From Hyposmocoma kahamanoa (taxonomy: Eukaryota > Arthropoda > Insecta > Lepidoptera > Cosmopterigidae), in contig NW_020654684.1 of NCBI RefSeq assembly GCF_003589595.1, forward strand, positions 3,013,494-3,077,493: DNA of 64,000 nucleotides, read 5' to 3'. Of this stretch, positions 10,862 through 21,569 are shown one piece after another. Position numbers and translations under genes: made by a program. Numbering within the stretch: the stretch's first letter is position 1; each line of letters begins with the position of its first letter. The notes below the pieces were generated by a model that made no database searches, was not told the DNA's origin, and saw only the letters and a list, made by a program, of their open reading frames with translations.

Positions 10862-11008
10862 CGAGTTTGAGTGTAATCTGTGCTTGTCTATGTGTGTGTC
10901 CATGGCACACGTGATACAGGGTTTCCGTAGTGCAAAAAGTATGCATAGGATTTCGGGATCTTCATATTTAGCATCCATACGAGCTAACCACTGGACCACA
11001 GGGATCAA
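10862..11008. repeat. SINE fragments: family C 3' part plus a tRNA-like head
   Basis: 10862-10930 (plus) matches the 3' half of the family C SINE ('gtctatgtgtgtgtccatgg'). Next to it, 10945-11008 on the minus strand reads 'ccctgtggtccagtggttag', resembling a tRNA A-box head. Most of each element is missing. It is probably a mosaic of two broken SINEs. Confidence 0.5.
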
Positions 11009-11490
11009 ATAATTCATAATAATTACAAAGTTAAAAGCAACGTCATCAATCGAAGCATCCTCAACTAAACTGAGTCATTATGACAGCCGGCTGGTCGCCA
11101 CGCGGCGGCACTCGTGCGTGTTGTCACGCCATTTGCACTTATCTATTAGACACTCGTGCACCTTGCATGTGTTAACTGGCTAATTACACACGATATGAGG
11201 TACCACCTGTGAAAAATTTGATTTAGTTTTCGTCGTATTAAAACCTATGTCCATTGTTTATTCGATATATTTTTCAGCTCAACAAATTCAATGCGTTAAA
11301 ACTTAAAACCTCACGTGTTTACTGTGATCACAGAGACATTTATTGATAACTTTAAAGCACTTGATATATAAAAAAGAATTATTTGGGAGGCTTTTCTTCT
11401 CCCATAAATTTTAAAAAAGTGGATATAGAAGTTTTGTTTTCAAGTGTTCCAATAACCGATAGCAAGAGCGAAGAGTTTTTTTTAATAATA

Positions 11491-11648
11491 CCGAGTGACG
11501 AGATAAACAAGTCGCCTGTACATAACAGTTGCAGTGCCACTCAGAGCGTTAAATCGTAAAGATCTGCTACTGCGCCCGTCACCTTGAGACATAAGTTGAA
11601 CAGTCCCATGTGCCTGTAATTTCACCAGCACGAACTCTTTCACAAGTT
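11491..11648 (-). repeat. Family B repeat, internally deleted
   Basis: Minus-strand copy with 'acagttgcagtgccactcag' and 'cccatgtgcctgtaatttca'. The part that normally lies between 'ccagcac' and 'gaactctttcac' is deleted. Confidence 0.8.
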
Positions 11649-11669
11649 CAGCGTGTTATCACGGAAATA

Positions 11670-12100
11670 ATAATTACAATAAAGTAGTGGAATAGTTTCA
11701 GACATTCAATAAAACACTTAATTACAGTGAATAGCGACATCTCTAGCCAGGTTTGGTAGCTGTAAAAGTGCCTAATTGGGTGACGAAATACTTTCATGGA
11801 TTTCTCATAGATGATGCTACTGCTAAAAAGTCGTTATAATCCAGGTACGACCCGACAACGAGCACATAGAAAAATTTGTGAGGTCCGCTGGTTCGTTACG
11901 TGGCTTAGTTGGCACGGTTTGCTAGAAGGCGTCGTTTCGAATCCGGCCGGATTGAAGGAATTTTTTCTAAGTGGTCGAATCTTTGTATTATAATAATTAT
12001 AACAAACTAGTGGAGTAATTTAACAAAAAAATATTGAATACCATGTTGATAAAACATCGTGACATTTAATAGAACACTTAATTTAACGCGGAGATTTTTC
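11670..12100 (+). repeat. Family D composite: tRNA-like head between direct repeats
   Basis: A tRNA-like segment at 11877-11962 contains an A-box-like 'tggcttagttggcacggttt' and a B-box-like 'gtttcgaatcc'. It is flanked by related direct repeats at about 11670-11755 and 11990-12095 (shared 'gtggagtaatt' and 'aacacttaatt'-type sequence). The head recurs on the minus strand at 45525-45600 and the repeat segment at 14550-14645 (minus) and 45692-45732 (plus). The head has no intact tRNA fold that I can support, so it is called a SINE-type derivative, not a tRNA gene. Confidence 0.55.
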
Positions 12101-12427
12101 CCTAAAGCACGCGGCGTACATAGCGAAAGTGTCCACTGGTGTCCTGCTCCAAGGACAGTACCCACCTCGACCCCTTCATGCCCGTCGCTTAAATTATTAT
12201 ACAGTATATTAATGAGGCCAGCATTTTTGTAAAAAACAACTTACATTTGTTTACCAAAAATATAAACCCTCGAAATTACAGAAACCCTAAGGACTACTTT
12301 TTTTTAAGTACCTAAGATGGAGAAATATAACTGTTTATGCATGTGTAGTCAATTTACAATAGGTTACGTCTGGGGTAAGTCTTCACATGGTCTTTACCTA
12401 TCAATTAAAAGAGTTCAAATTAAGCTG
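12101..12427. other. No recognised feature, 12101-12427
   Basis: Non-coding intron sequence. The first 90 bases are GC-richer ('gtgtcctgctccaaggacag') but no open frame or repeat match was found. Confidence 0.45.
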
Positions 12428-12506
12428 TTAGGTTTTCGCGATTGTTATACATAGGAAATGACTCTTTGGATGGTTTGTTTGAAAAAACAAATATACGCAA
12501 TTTAAC
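12428..12506 (+). repeat. Collapsed Penelope-like terminus pair
   Basis: 'taggttttcgcgattgttat' (outer end, minus orientation) is joined directly to 'gtttgtttgaaaaaacaaat' (inner part, plus orientation). It looks like the 9510-9738 arrangement after loss of the middle. Confidence 0.6.
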
Positions 12507-12802
12507 CCTGAGTTCAAATTAATCGACGTAACTGTTATTACTATTATACACATTATAATTTTGATTTAATTTGTCTTATTTTCCGGTGAAACATGTTTGT
12601 GTTTAAGTTATGATTTGCTATCTTGACCACCGTGTTTGTATAATAAATGATTGGTTGGTTAACTCTGAAACTGTTGCTAAATATCCTTCAGAAAAGAAGT
12701 TCAGCTAAATATTTTGAGTAGTTTACGACTCGTGAGTAGGAAGGACCACAGTCGGGTGTACATATATAATGTAAAGTGCATGAACATCAATAGGTAGAGA
12801 GT

Positions 12803-13256
12803 ACTAAAAAAACCGACCTCAAAATTCATTCATTTCATTCATTCATTCATTTAACTGCCTCCGTGGCCGAACGGTTACCATGCCGAACTGCTACGCAGAG
12901 GTCCCAGGTTCGATTTTCGGGCCGGGAGAAATATTTGTATGGCCTATATTTATTTCTCTCGTTAGTTTGGGTGTAATTTGTGGTTGTCTATGTGTGCGTC
13001 TATGGCACCCGCGACACAGGGTTTCCCTAGTGCGGGGCTATGTTGAGTGTGTGCGTGTGTGTGTGTGTGTGCGTTATTCATCCCCTAGTTTGCCACCCCT
13101 AGAGGTGGAATATTTTCGTCAAATTTGCTGAGGTACCCTTATTCCAACAAAAAAAGGACATTCAAAATCGGTTCACAGAGTTATCGCGTAACATATATAA
13201 AAAAACATACAGTCGAAATTAGAACCTCCTACTTTTTTTGAAGTCGGTTAAAAAAT
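12803..13256 (+). mobile_element. Family A element interrupted by a family C SINE
   Basis: The left end 'aaaaaaaccgacctcaaaat' (from 12803) and right end 'tttttttgaagtcggttaaa' (to 13256) belong to one family A element. Between them lies the SINE at 12854-13076 together with an (ATTC)n run. The family A element must therefore predate the SINE. Confidence 0.8.
12854..13076 (+). mobile_element. Family C tRNA-derived SINE, nearly full length
   Basis: The head reads 'ctgcctccgtggccgaacgg', with an A-box-like 'gtggccgaacgg', then 'ggttcgattttcg', which corresponds to the RNA polymerase III B box (GGTTCGANTCC) in degenerate form. The body includes 'gtctatgtgtgcgtctatgg' and ends in 'gtgtgcgttatt'. 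It is inserted in a family A element, preceded by an ATTC microsatellite. The 83-codon frame across it is fortuitous. Confidence 0.8.
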
Positions 13257-13690
13257 AGCACAGCCCCATACTGTTCATATATTCCTAGTTGTGAAACTAA
13301 AGTATCATATTTAACTGAGTAATTTAGTTGCGTCAGTAGTAGATTGACATTGCCATTTTCTAACGTCGGTTTTGCACAAATCCGAAAATTGGCAAACAAT
13401 AGTTGCCAATATCCGTTGCTTATAGACCAGTGTTACTGGAGTAGGTCAATCCCTGACACTGCGCACTCACCATGGCGTTTGGCCCATTGCGTGTTGCGCA
13501 ATCGCAATTGTTGATCAATCCACCCTTCAGCTTATTGATTTGTACGCCAGTGAACCGTGGATTTGCCAAGAAGTCTCCGATACAGTGACTTTCAGATAAA
13601 TTAGTACTTGCTTAATATTGTTATCCCTTTCAAGGCGTATTCGTTTAAAACAGACAACTATATTAAGCCCTTTAAAATTAGTTTAGGTTA
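13257..13690. other. No recognised feature, 13257-13690
   Basis: Non-coding sequence of mixed composition between a family A and a family B element. No gene supported. Confidence 0.45.
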
Positions 13691-13691
13691 G

Positions 13692-13980
13692 TAGCAGTAG
13701 AGCTCTTTGTGAAAGAGTTCGCCAGGGAAGTACTGCCAACTTACCTATTTCTGCCGCCAAGCAAACAGTAATGCGAGCATTACTGCTTTTTCCGTTTGGA
13801 AGGGTGAAGGAGCTGGCACATGGAACTTATCTTCGTATGTCTAAGGGTTACGGGCGCAGTAGCAGTGCCCCACAGATCTTTGCTATTTAAAGTTCTGAGT
13901 GACACAGCAACTGTTACGAACAGGCATGTCGCTTAACACCAGCGTGGCTTGTTCGTAACGTCACTTGGTATGATAAAAAA
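13692..13980 (+). repeat. Family B repeat, nearly full length
   Basis: Begins 'tagcagtagagctctttgtg' and ends 'cacttggtatgataaaaaa'. The middle lacks most of 'gtgctggtgaaattacagg'. Otherwise it is colinear with the copy at 515-811. Confidence 0.8.
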
Positions 13981-14334
13981 GGTTAAAAAATGTTAAGGAA
14001 ACGAACATATTTTTACGCTTTTGGCCGATTATATAAATATGAACTGACTACAGTAATCTAGTATTTGTTCACATCATTTGTTGTTACCAAAAAAAGGTAA
14101 ATAACTATAAATTCTTGAATTTCACAAAATGGCAAGGATCTATGGTCTGGACGGGTAGATGGAACAAATGTTTCTAGAATGATTTAAAGGAGACTAGTTT
14201 CTCAATTAACGCACGCGAAAGGACGAACGTATGCTGTTGGACTTAAAATAGAAGAAAGAATCGATACTAATATAATTTGCGTAAATTCACATACTAATAC
14301 AGTGTGTGAATTTGGTAACATTTATAACATTAAT

Positions 14335-14490
14335 AACGCACCCACTCATAGCCCTGCATTAGGGAACCCTGTATCGCGGGTGCCATGGACACACACATAG
14401 ACAACTACAAATTACACGAGAGAAATAAATGCAGGTCATACAAATTTCTCCCGGGCCGGGAATCAAATCCAGGACCTCTGTGAAGTAGTT
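14335..14490 (-). mobile_element. Family C SINE, head degraded
   Basis: Minus-strand copy with 'gggtgccatggacacacaca' and a B-box region 'cgggaatcaaatccaggacc'. The A-box head is missing or eroded beyond 14480. Confidence 0.75.
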
Positions 14491-14549
14491 TCTCAATCGT
14501 TCAACATATAAAATTTCGAAGCTAAAGATTTCTTCCGCGAAACTTAATA

Positions 14550-14645
14550 TTAATAATTAAGTTTTTATTGAATGCAGGATTTCACCACCATGATACTGAA
14601 TTATTTTTTGTGAATTTACTCCACTAATTTGTTATAATTATTAAA
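14550..14645 (-). repeat. Family D body fragment
   Basis: Reverse complement contains 'aattataacaaattagtgga', matching 11990-12032 and 45692-45732. No tRNA-like head adjoins it. Confidence 0.55.
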
Positions 14646-15392
14646 CAAAGATTAGAACGAGAGATTGTTTTCATATTTCATTTCATGCCGAATTAAAAAC
14701 TCAGTTAAGTAAGTAACATGTAAAAAGGAACATATGTATACATGTAATTCACACAAAGTGAACGGCAAACATTAGCACAAAACATATCGTAATCAGTTAG
14801 ATGTCACGTTACAGGTAATAAAGTTGGTAACAAAAGTCATGGTAACAGGTCCTAACCATTTTCGATTACATACATTGACGTTTACATACGTTGAAGTTTT
14901 TGTTTCTCAGTAAAAAGTACAATTCAAGATCTACTATTAAATCTATTATAAAAAGGAAACGCGAATAATATTGATATTTTCATTTAAATGAGAAATTTTT
15001 GTCATAAAATTATGAATACAAAGAACACTAAGAAAAGCATCTTCCAGCAATCCGTGTTAGACGCTGTATCAACGAAGCCACGGAAAGAACCAGTGGACCT
15101 ACGGAGTTTTCTATTGCTTGTTGCAGATCTTCGTTTTTTGTTTTTTTTTAACGATTTTTTTGCCGTTATGCCATCTGTGAGAAATCTATTTCTGCAAAAA
15201 TAAAATTTAAAGAATAAACATTTTTGGTTAAAAAAGGCAAGCTTGTAATATGACGTCATGCGGTCCTACTATGTGTCGCCTTCATTTAGTTTGGGGCAAA
15301 ACTCGTAAAAACGTTTTATTCTTTCAGAGTTAACAATAAAATAAAACATGAAGTGTATTTGAACATAATTGAACAATCAACGAACAAACAAA
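14646..15392. other. No recognised feature, 14646-15392
   Basis: AT-rich. Overlapping frames at 14988-15203 (plus) and 15002-15259 (minus) are low-complexity and show no domain. I do not support a gene. Confidence 0.45.
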
Positions 15393-15420
15393 TGGTTTGT
15401 CAAACCAGTTTGACAAACCA
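15393..15420. repeat. Perfect 12-bp hairpin
   Basis: TGGTTTGTCAAA and TTTGACAAACCA pair perfectly around a 4-base loop. It is a standalone palindrome in non-coding sequence; no role can be assigned. Confidence 0.7.
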
Positions 15421-15639
15421 CTATTAAACTGATTATCAATATCGATAGACGCACATGTGCCCAATGTTACGATGGCATATATTTGGTAATCTATCATAGT
15501 TTAGCTACCTACGCTAGAGGTGCTCGGAAGGAGCCTTCCCGCACGACGTACTTACTACTCTTGTATACAATCGGTGAGTACCTCACGCAGATGGCAAAGG
15601 TTACTATAATGTATACAATCAATACGACAAGAAGAAGCT

Positions 15640-16032
15640 ACCTACGACTTACGCAATTTAATAAAGAACTAAAAGCATTTCTTGTTAGTAAATGTATTAA
15701 TACTTACATGAATTTTTTGACGATATATATGATGACAAATAACAATAATAATACAAGTAAAAGTACTTCGACTTTTCTCATTAATAATTATTTAAAATTA
15801 ATGTATTGTATAAAGTATGTTTTCCATTTCTAATTAAGAATAATGCAATGTAATAATGTCATATAATAATGTAATGTTATGATATTATATTGTAATGTAA
15901 TAATTAAATATAATTAAATAGAATTTAGCCCTCAGACGTTGCTGTGTCCGTGAAGGGCGTCACACAACGATATACTCGTCACAAGTAACCATCAATTAAT
16001 GTGATATGCAATAAACAATTGAAATTGAAATA
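15640..16032 (+). pseudogene. LINE 3' end remnant
   Basis: Translation includes 'FNKELKAFLVSKCINT', which resembles the 'FKxELKxFLL.KCFYT' tail of non-LTR retrotransposon ORF2 proteins. A 3' region follows with 'gtgaagggcgtcac' and an AATAAA-containing end, 'gcaataaacaattgaaattg'. The 5' portion is missing. The 116-codon frame starting at 15483 only partly overlaps it and is not a host gene. Confidence 0.5.
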
Positions 16033-16539
16033 CTCTAATACGGCAGATTGCCAAATTACTGTCTGACATCGAAATAGAAAAAAACATTTAAGTACAGGTT
16101 GTGTATAACATCTAGCAAAAGAGTGATATCACACAGGTGCTTCCGGTGCGTTGCGTAGGCGCTCGTTGTAGTTGCTTAAAGTGGTGTGCAGTTTTAGCGC
16201 ACCGTGTGGCATGTCGTTCTGATTTATATGTAGTACAAGGCAGCGTTACAACGCAGCGCCCGCCGTCGCAACGCCGTCTCATACATAGTGTGACGTCGGT
16301 CTTAGTTATATGCTTAGAGTGAATTGATAATTTATAAACAAACGCATACCATCGTCGGTCACCTTGCTTGGCGTCAGGTGAGATTGTGGCTAAGTGTATA
16401 CAAAACAATGAACTCTGAATTTGCAAAAGTGCCTATACAATTTTCCGATTGACCGCACACATGTACGACATGATTACATACAATGGCATAACGAATTTAA
16501 TAATTTACCTAATTTAAATTTTTTACCGCGATTTTTTTT
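16033..16539. other. GC-richer block without a supported gene
   Basis: Overlapping frames at 16112-16426 (minus, 104 codons) and 16137-16322 (plus) lie in a GC-rich patch. Neither shows a motif, and the sequence is not shared with other parts of the window. A short non-coding or regulatory segment is possible but nothing specific is visible. Confidence 0.4.
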
Positions 16540-17018
16540 TATAACAAGTGACGGGAAGGTAAGTTACACGCCTGTCCATAACAGTGTAGAGCCACTCAAA
16601 GTCTTAAATCGTAAAGATGTGAGGGGCACTGCCACTGCCCGTCTTTTTGAGACATAAGTTGACAAGTCCCATGTGCCTGTAATTTCACCAGCACCCCCTT
16701 CAAAACCGGAACACAGTAATGCTGACATTACTGCTTGGCGGCAGAAATAGGTAAGGTTGCGCCTGATGGTAAGTAACACGCTTATTCATAACAGTTGCAA
16801 TTCCATTTAGAACTTCAAAACGCAATGTTCTTAGGAGCGTTGCCATTACGCCCGTCACCCTTACACATAAGTTGACAAGTCCCATGTGCCGGTAATTTAA
16901 TCAGGCGTACAGTTACGCTTCCAAACCGGGACGTCGTAATGCTCGCATTTCTGCTTTGGCGGCAAAGATAGGGACGGTGGCAGTATTTTCTTGGACGAAC
17001 TCTTACAACTAGTTCTTT
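16540..17018 (-). repeat. Two family B copies in head-to-tail tandem
   Basis: Two minus-strand copies (about 16540-16762 and 16763-17018) are fused: the first ends at 'ggcggcagaaataggtaagg' and the second starts immediately with 'gcctgatggtaagtaacacg'. They differ considerably (for example 'gccactcaaagtc' against 'tccatttagaact'), so this is not a recent duplication. Confidence 0.8.
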
Positions 17019-17082
17019 GATGCGATCGCAACTAAAATATGATCTTGTTTTGTTATATACTCTATATAAATATCACAGTATT

Positions 17083-17455
17083 TAAGCGTCTATACAACCT
17101 CAAATGGCTTTGGTTGATTCCGCAAAACAGCGAAAATGTTGAAATAATCAAAATCCATCTAAATATATAGTAAAATTGAGCATATATACCGATTAGTATA
17201 CGGTGTGAAAATACAATTCCAAAAAAAATTTCACGATAGAAAAAACAACACAAACTTACCTCGAAATTTTACAAGAAATACCAATGATTCTTTTTATATC
17301 AATTGAACTAAACAGAACACGTATAGTATATGATATACATTGTTCAAATGGCTTTAATTCGTTTGTAAAAAAATAAATGAAATAAAGCCAGTGTCGCATG
17401 GCGCTCGACCCAAGCAAAATTAACCATATTAGTACGGGAAATATTTGCATTCGAA
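17083..17455 (+). repeat. Family E repeat, copy 2
   Basis: Colinear with 1850-2170 from 'acctcaaatggctttggttg' to 'gccagtgtcgcatggcgctc', then extends through 'gacccaagcaaaat', an extension shared with the copy at 50510-51062. Confidence 0.75.
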
Positions 17456-18091
17456 GAGGACATCCGGCATTGGACCAGTGTGGCAACAGTATGACTTAAA
17501 CCCTCTTAATGGTGCACCGAAAAAGTTGCCAATGATGATGAAAGCGCTAGGGCAAGGTGCCACCGTCCTTAATTATCACTATGCAGCACTGCTGCGTTCT
17601 GGATTGTACTGTAAAGAAAGCAAGTACAAACTCTCGTGGCCCACGTAATAAAATTAAGAAAAGTGTGTCCACGGGTCGCTGACGTATCGCATTGTGATTA
17701 CATATCAAGTAACACCTATGTATGTAATGTACGCATATTATTTACATACATAATTCGCATATATGAGAAGGTATACATTATATATGTGTTAAACACATCT
17801 GTAGAATTGAATGATTCAGTTTTTCAATGAATTTCAATAACAAATGTAGTGACATGTGTTTTTCTCTATTTACTAAGTAAACCTCCTAATTTAAACAATT
17901 TGTTTTTGTTTAGTTGGTTTTGTATTGCGTGGTATAATATTTTTTTAGGTATATTAAATTTTGTTTTCGGCAACAAGTGCGTTTGTCCTTTGAATGATGA
18001 ATATGCGAAAATGGATATACATGCTGAAAAAACCGGTGTTTTGGTAAGGATATTTAATGAGTCGATGTATCACTGTCCAAGAAAAATAATC
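17456..18091. other. No supported gene, 17456-18091
   Basis: Contains three consecutive short plus-strand frames (17445-17648, 17636-17830, 17849-18094) with no motif or splice logic. 17460-17650 is GC-richer and may be old transposon debris, but I cannot identify it. Confidence 0.4.
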
Positions 18092-18344
18092 TAGCAGTAG
18101 AGCTCTTTGTGAAAGAGCTTGTCCAGGGAAGTGCTACCACTGTACTGCCGCCAAGCAGTAATGTGAGCATTACTGCGTTCCAGTTTTGAAGGGTACGGGT
18201 GCTGGCGGGTAGTAGTATCCCTCGGATCTTTGCAATAAAAAAATTTGAGTGACACGTGAATTACTGTTACATGAAACGTTATACACGTACACGTAGGCCC
18301 AACCAACGACTTTTTTGTAAAGTGACTTGATATCATAAAAAATA
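18092..18344 (+). repeat. Family B repeat, internally deleted
   Basis: Starts 'tagcagtagagctctttgtg' and ends 'cttgatatcataaaaaa'. The block from 'gaaattacaggcac' through 'gacgggcgcag' is deleted. Confidence 0.75.
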
Positions 18345-18521
18345 TTCATCAACTTATTGTACGTTCCGCGGCTGAACCCGGGTCTTCTCTAAGGAGGCGC
18401 GTTGAGGATTGCGGGCGTGCCGGTTTCAACACGATATTTTAAAATAATTTCGATTTAAGTCTTTATCGTACAGATGATGCGTTTTAAAGAGCGATTGTTT
18501 TTATTTTTTATAATATATTAA
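18345..18521. other. Spacer between inverted family B copies
   Basis: About 180 bases of unique sequence separate a plus-strand and a minus-strand family B copy, so the two can in principle pair as a large inverted repeat. Confidence 0.5.
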
Positions 18522-18736
18522 TTGACGGGACCAACAAGTCATGCGCGTGATGGTAAGCTACATGCCTATACATAACCACCGCCATAGAGACATAAGTTGA
18601 CAAGTCCCATGTGCCTGTAATTTCACCAACACCCTTACCCTTCAACCGCACTGACATTACTGCTTGGCGGCAGAAATAAGTAATGTGGCAGTACTGCCCT
18701 GGACGAACTCTTTCACATGGTACTCTATTGCTACTA
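18522..18736 (-). repeat. Family B repeat, internally deleted
   Basis: Minus-strand copy containing 'gttgacaagtcccatgtgcc' and 'ctgcttggcggcagaaataa'. It lacks the segment from 'gttgcagtgcc' to 'cccgtcaccc'. Confidence 0.75.
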
Positions 18737-19223
18737 AAACTCTACAGTCACTCTTTAAAACGACATCAATCAATGGTATTCTCACAACAACAGTTCAATT
18801 TAATTACCTACGCTTTATTTGTTATGTCATTGTTTAAATAAACTGGTATGTGGTGAAAATTAGTCAGAATTAGGTCACGCGTTTTGTGAAGTAAAACTAG
18901 CATCTTTAAGTCTTCGAATCGCTTAACGACCAAATAAATTAACTAACAATATCCCGTCATGTCCTGTTACTAACGCGATATTAACATTAACTGACCATGT
19001 GACTCTGTTATCGCATAGGAGAGCCGCATGGACAAAGATGCAATAGTTTATTGTTACCACACGCGAGAAGGACGTGCTTACTTTGGTGTCAATCTTGTCT
19101 TGAAAGCCATCTCGCAAAGGATGACCATTCAGTGGCAATTTTGGCCATTGTGGTGGTGATTAACGGTTTGCTGAATTGATACACCTGTATAACTGACAGA
19201 ATTTTCATGCAGAATTACATTGT
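18737..19223. other. No recognised feature, 18737-19223
   Basis: Non-coding intron sequence. A 71-codon minus-strand frame (18923-19138) has no recognisable motif. Confidence 0.45.
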
Positions 19224-19449
19224 TTATAAAAAAAACCCACTTCAAAAGTAATTTATCCCCTAATTTGTCACCCTTAAAGATGGAATATTTTCTTCAAATT
19301 TAAATGGTACCACTACTGAGGTACCCTCTTTCCGACAATAAAAGAATCATCAAAATCGGTTCACAAATGCCGAAGTTATCGCGTAACATATATAAAAAAA
19401 GTACAGTCGAATTGAGAGAATCCTCCTTTTTTTGAAGTCGGTTAAAAAT
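19224..19449 (+). mobile_element. Family A inverted-repeat element
   Basis: Short-form copy from 'ataaaaaaaacccacttcaa' to 'tttttttgaagtcggttaaa'. Its two inverted ends are among the better preserved in the window. Confidence 0.8.
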
Positions 19450-20204
19450 CAAATCTTTTTCAATATTTTCGTAATGCGGGATAAAGCCTTCTTCAAATAT
19501 TTTAATTTATATTTATTCGATGCCAGATCTTTCTACTTTCGCTTATATGCGTAAAGATCACTATGTCACCTTTTCCTAACACCAAAATGTTTTCAGAAAA
19601 AGGTCCTTCCTACTCAAATTTTAGTAATGAGCAAGGCCAAAAGTAAGACCAATAACAAATAACACAATACCTGTATAGTCCTTATCGCACATTAATACTC
19701 AAATACATTTTATTGGATAATTTTATTAATCAATTGCTTTGTGCGCTCAAATAGAAACACGCTCTCCACTAGGATAGACCTTAACTCTATTAGACACGGT
19801 GTTAACTTTTCTCTCAGGCTATTTGAATACCCATTCGTCAATCGCGAGCCCACTTTCGCAGACGCGTCACTGGCTGAATGCAACCATAACAAAAAAGACT
19901 TAAAAAAAAGACAATAAAAGTAAAGCAGTGGCTGTGTATCTGAACAGTGTCTAAGTGAAATAGTTCGCGGGAAATTAATTCGGTGTGTTGCTGCGTAAAG
20001 CACGCGAAAAGTGCCGCGTCACGCCATGAGGGTGAATGAATTTGTTGAGGGTAACGGGTGAAATGCTGGAGAGGCGGGCGATGGAGATGCTCCAGAGGTG
20101 AGGCCTTCAATCGGTTACCATATTTTCTTTAAAAACACTGGATATTACCATTATTATTTTACTAAAAACAAATATCAACTGGCGACTTTTACGGCCATAA
20201 TAAT
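19450..20204. other. No supported gene, 19450-20204
   Basis: Two overlapping minus-strand frames (19710-20003, 97 codons; 19838-20110, 90 codons) cover a moderately GC-rich patch. Neither has a domain signature and their reading frames conflict. No repeat match was found. Confidence 0.4.
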
Positions 20205-20346
20205 ACTGCTGGTGAAATTACTGTCACTAGGACTGGGACTTGTTAACGTATCAGGGTGACAGGCGCAGTGCCCCTCATTTATTTGCAATTTAAAATGCGT
20301 AAAGGTGGCGTATCTCTTACCACCAGTCCCGTTACTTGATATCATA
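20205..20346 (+). repeat. Family B repeat, 3' half
   Basis: Begins at 'tgctggtgaaattactgtca' and ends at 'cccgttacttgatatcatac'; the first half of the element is absent. Confidence 0.7.
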
Positions 20347-20883
20347 CAAATAAAAATTACCCTTGAATACCAATTATTCTCTCAGAACTCTGTACAAAGA
20401 AAAGGACTTCCTGACATTAGGAGGATTGTACATTTTGGAAATATTTTTAATATAAATGTAAACAAATTATCCATTGTACGTACATTCCGTGAACGTAAGA
20501 AACAAGGACCGTCTTGTCCTACCTGTAGTAAAAAGCACGATCTTTGAACACAGCATTTTTAACAGACTCCCGATTAATATTAAACGCTTAGATGGTTCAT
20601 TCATCAGTAAGTGCAATGGTTCATTCCAAGAGAAGTACAACGGGAAATTAGGAATTATGTCGAAATTTAGCGACGATTATGATACCGTTTTACATTCACC
20701 AATCGTTAGTGAGACGTCACAGATCTCTTGCCAGGAAATGATTGTCAATCAATGGATTAATCAGCTCTTAATGAGGAATTCCTACTTAGACATCTGTTTA
20801 CTAAAGCTGTTTGGGTTAACTGTATGGATCTTTCATAAAATTGCTATCTCCTTGTTTTGTTGCACAATATCAAGGTCTTAATG
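20347..20883. other. No supported gene, 20347-20883
   Basis: A plus-strand frame of 135 codons (20474-20881) is the longest here, without a recognised motif. The preceding frame (20305-20547) contains a short stretch reminiscent of LINE tails but too weak to call. Possibly decayed retrotransposon. Confidence 0.35.
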
Positions 20884-21235
20884 TTGTTGCGATTGTTACA
20901 CAGAAATGAAACTATTTTTTAGGATCTAAATCGAGTATTTTTTTTCTCAAACAAACCAACGTTTCGGGCCTTTTACAGGTCCTATGGTTTATTGATGGAG
21001 ATGGTGAAGTCATCAACCAGTTATGTCTAATATGAAAGCAAATAATTATATTTTTCATTATATGTTACAAGAGTTATTGATTAAATACCTTATTTTTAAT
21101 TTTCCAAAGGACATTCCAATTTACACTACATACGTTTTACAAAATATTTTATTCTTATCAAATTGAATTGATTATTAATTAATAATAAAAGTATAATAAT
21201 TGTAATTGTTGCACAATTCTAATGGAAAATTAAGT
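20884..21235 (-). mobile_element. Penelope-like element 3' region, no coding part
   Basis: The minus strand is colinear with about 49650-50006: an AT-rich 3' region ('taaggtatttaat', 'gacataactggtt'), then 'cctgtaaaaggcccgaaacg' and 'tagtttcatttctgtgtaac'. This is the longest non-coding Penelope-like piece apart from the copy at 49.3-50.0 kb. Confidence 0.7.
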
Positions 21236-21320
21236 TAAGTATTTTAGTAAATATAGCTATAAATAGAGCTTGTGTAGAGACTATGTATGACAGTCTTGGT
21301 ACGAATGGAGTATGTTTTTA

Positions 21321-21569
21321 CGTCTGGTGGTAAGCGACACTCCTATCCATAACAGTTGCAGTGCCACTCAGAGCATTAAATCGCAAAGATCTGAGGGGCA
21401 CTGCCACTGCGCCCGTCACCCTGACACTAGTTGACAAGTCCCATGCGCCTGTAATTTCACCATACCCCTTAAAACCGGAACCCGTTATGCTCACGTTGTT
21501 TGGCGGCAGAATTAGGTAAGGTGGCAGTATTTCCTTGACGAACTCTTGCACAAGGAGCTCTACTGCCAT
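21321..21569 (-). repeat. Family B repeat, nearly full length
   Basis: Runs from 'cgtctggtggtaagcgacac' to 'gcacaaggagctctactgcc' on the minus strand. The 113-codon frame across it is fortuitous. Confidence 0.8.

Noticed and set aside
12880..13131. tRNA gene candidates in the family C heads (12.9, 36.6, 43.5 and 48.7 kb)
   Set aside because: A- and B-box-like sequences are present but no complete cloverleaf follows; all copies continue into the same SINE body.
15002..15259. Antisense frames of 71 and 85 codons
   Set aside because: Mutually overlapping on opposite strands with low-complexity content; no evidence for either.
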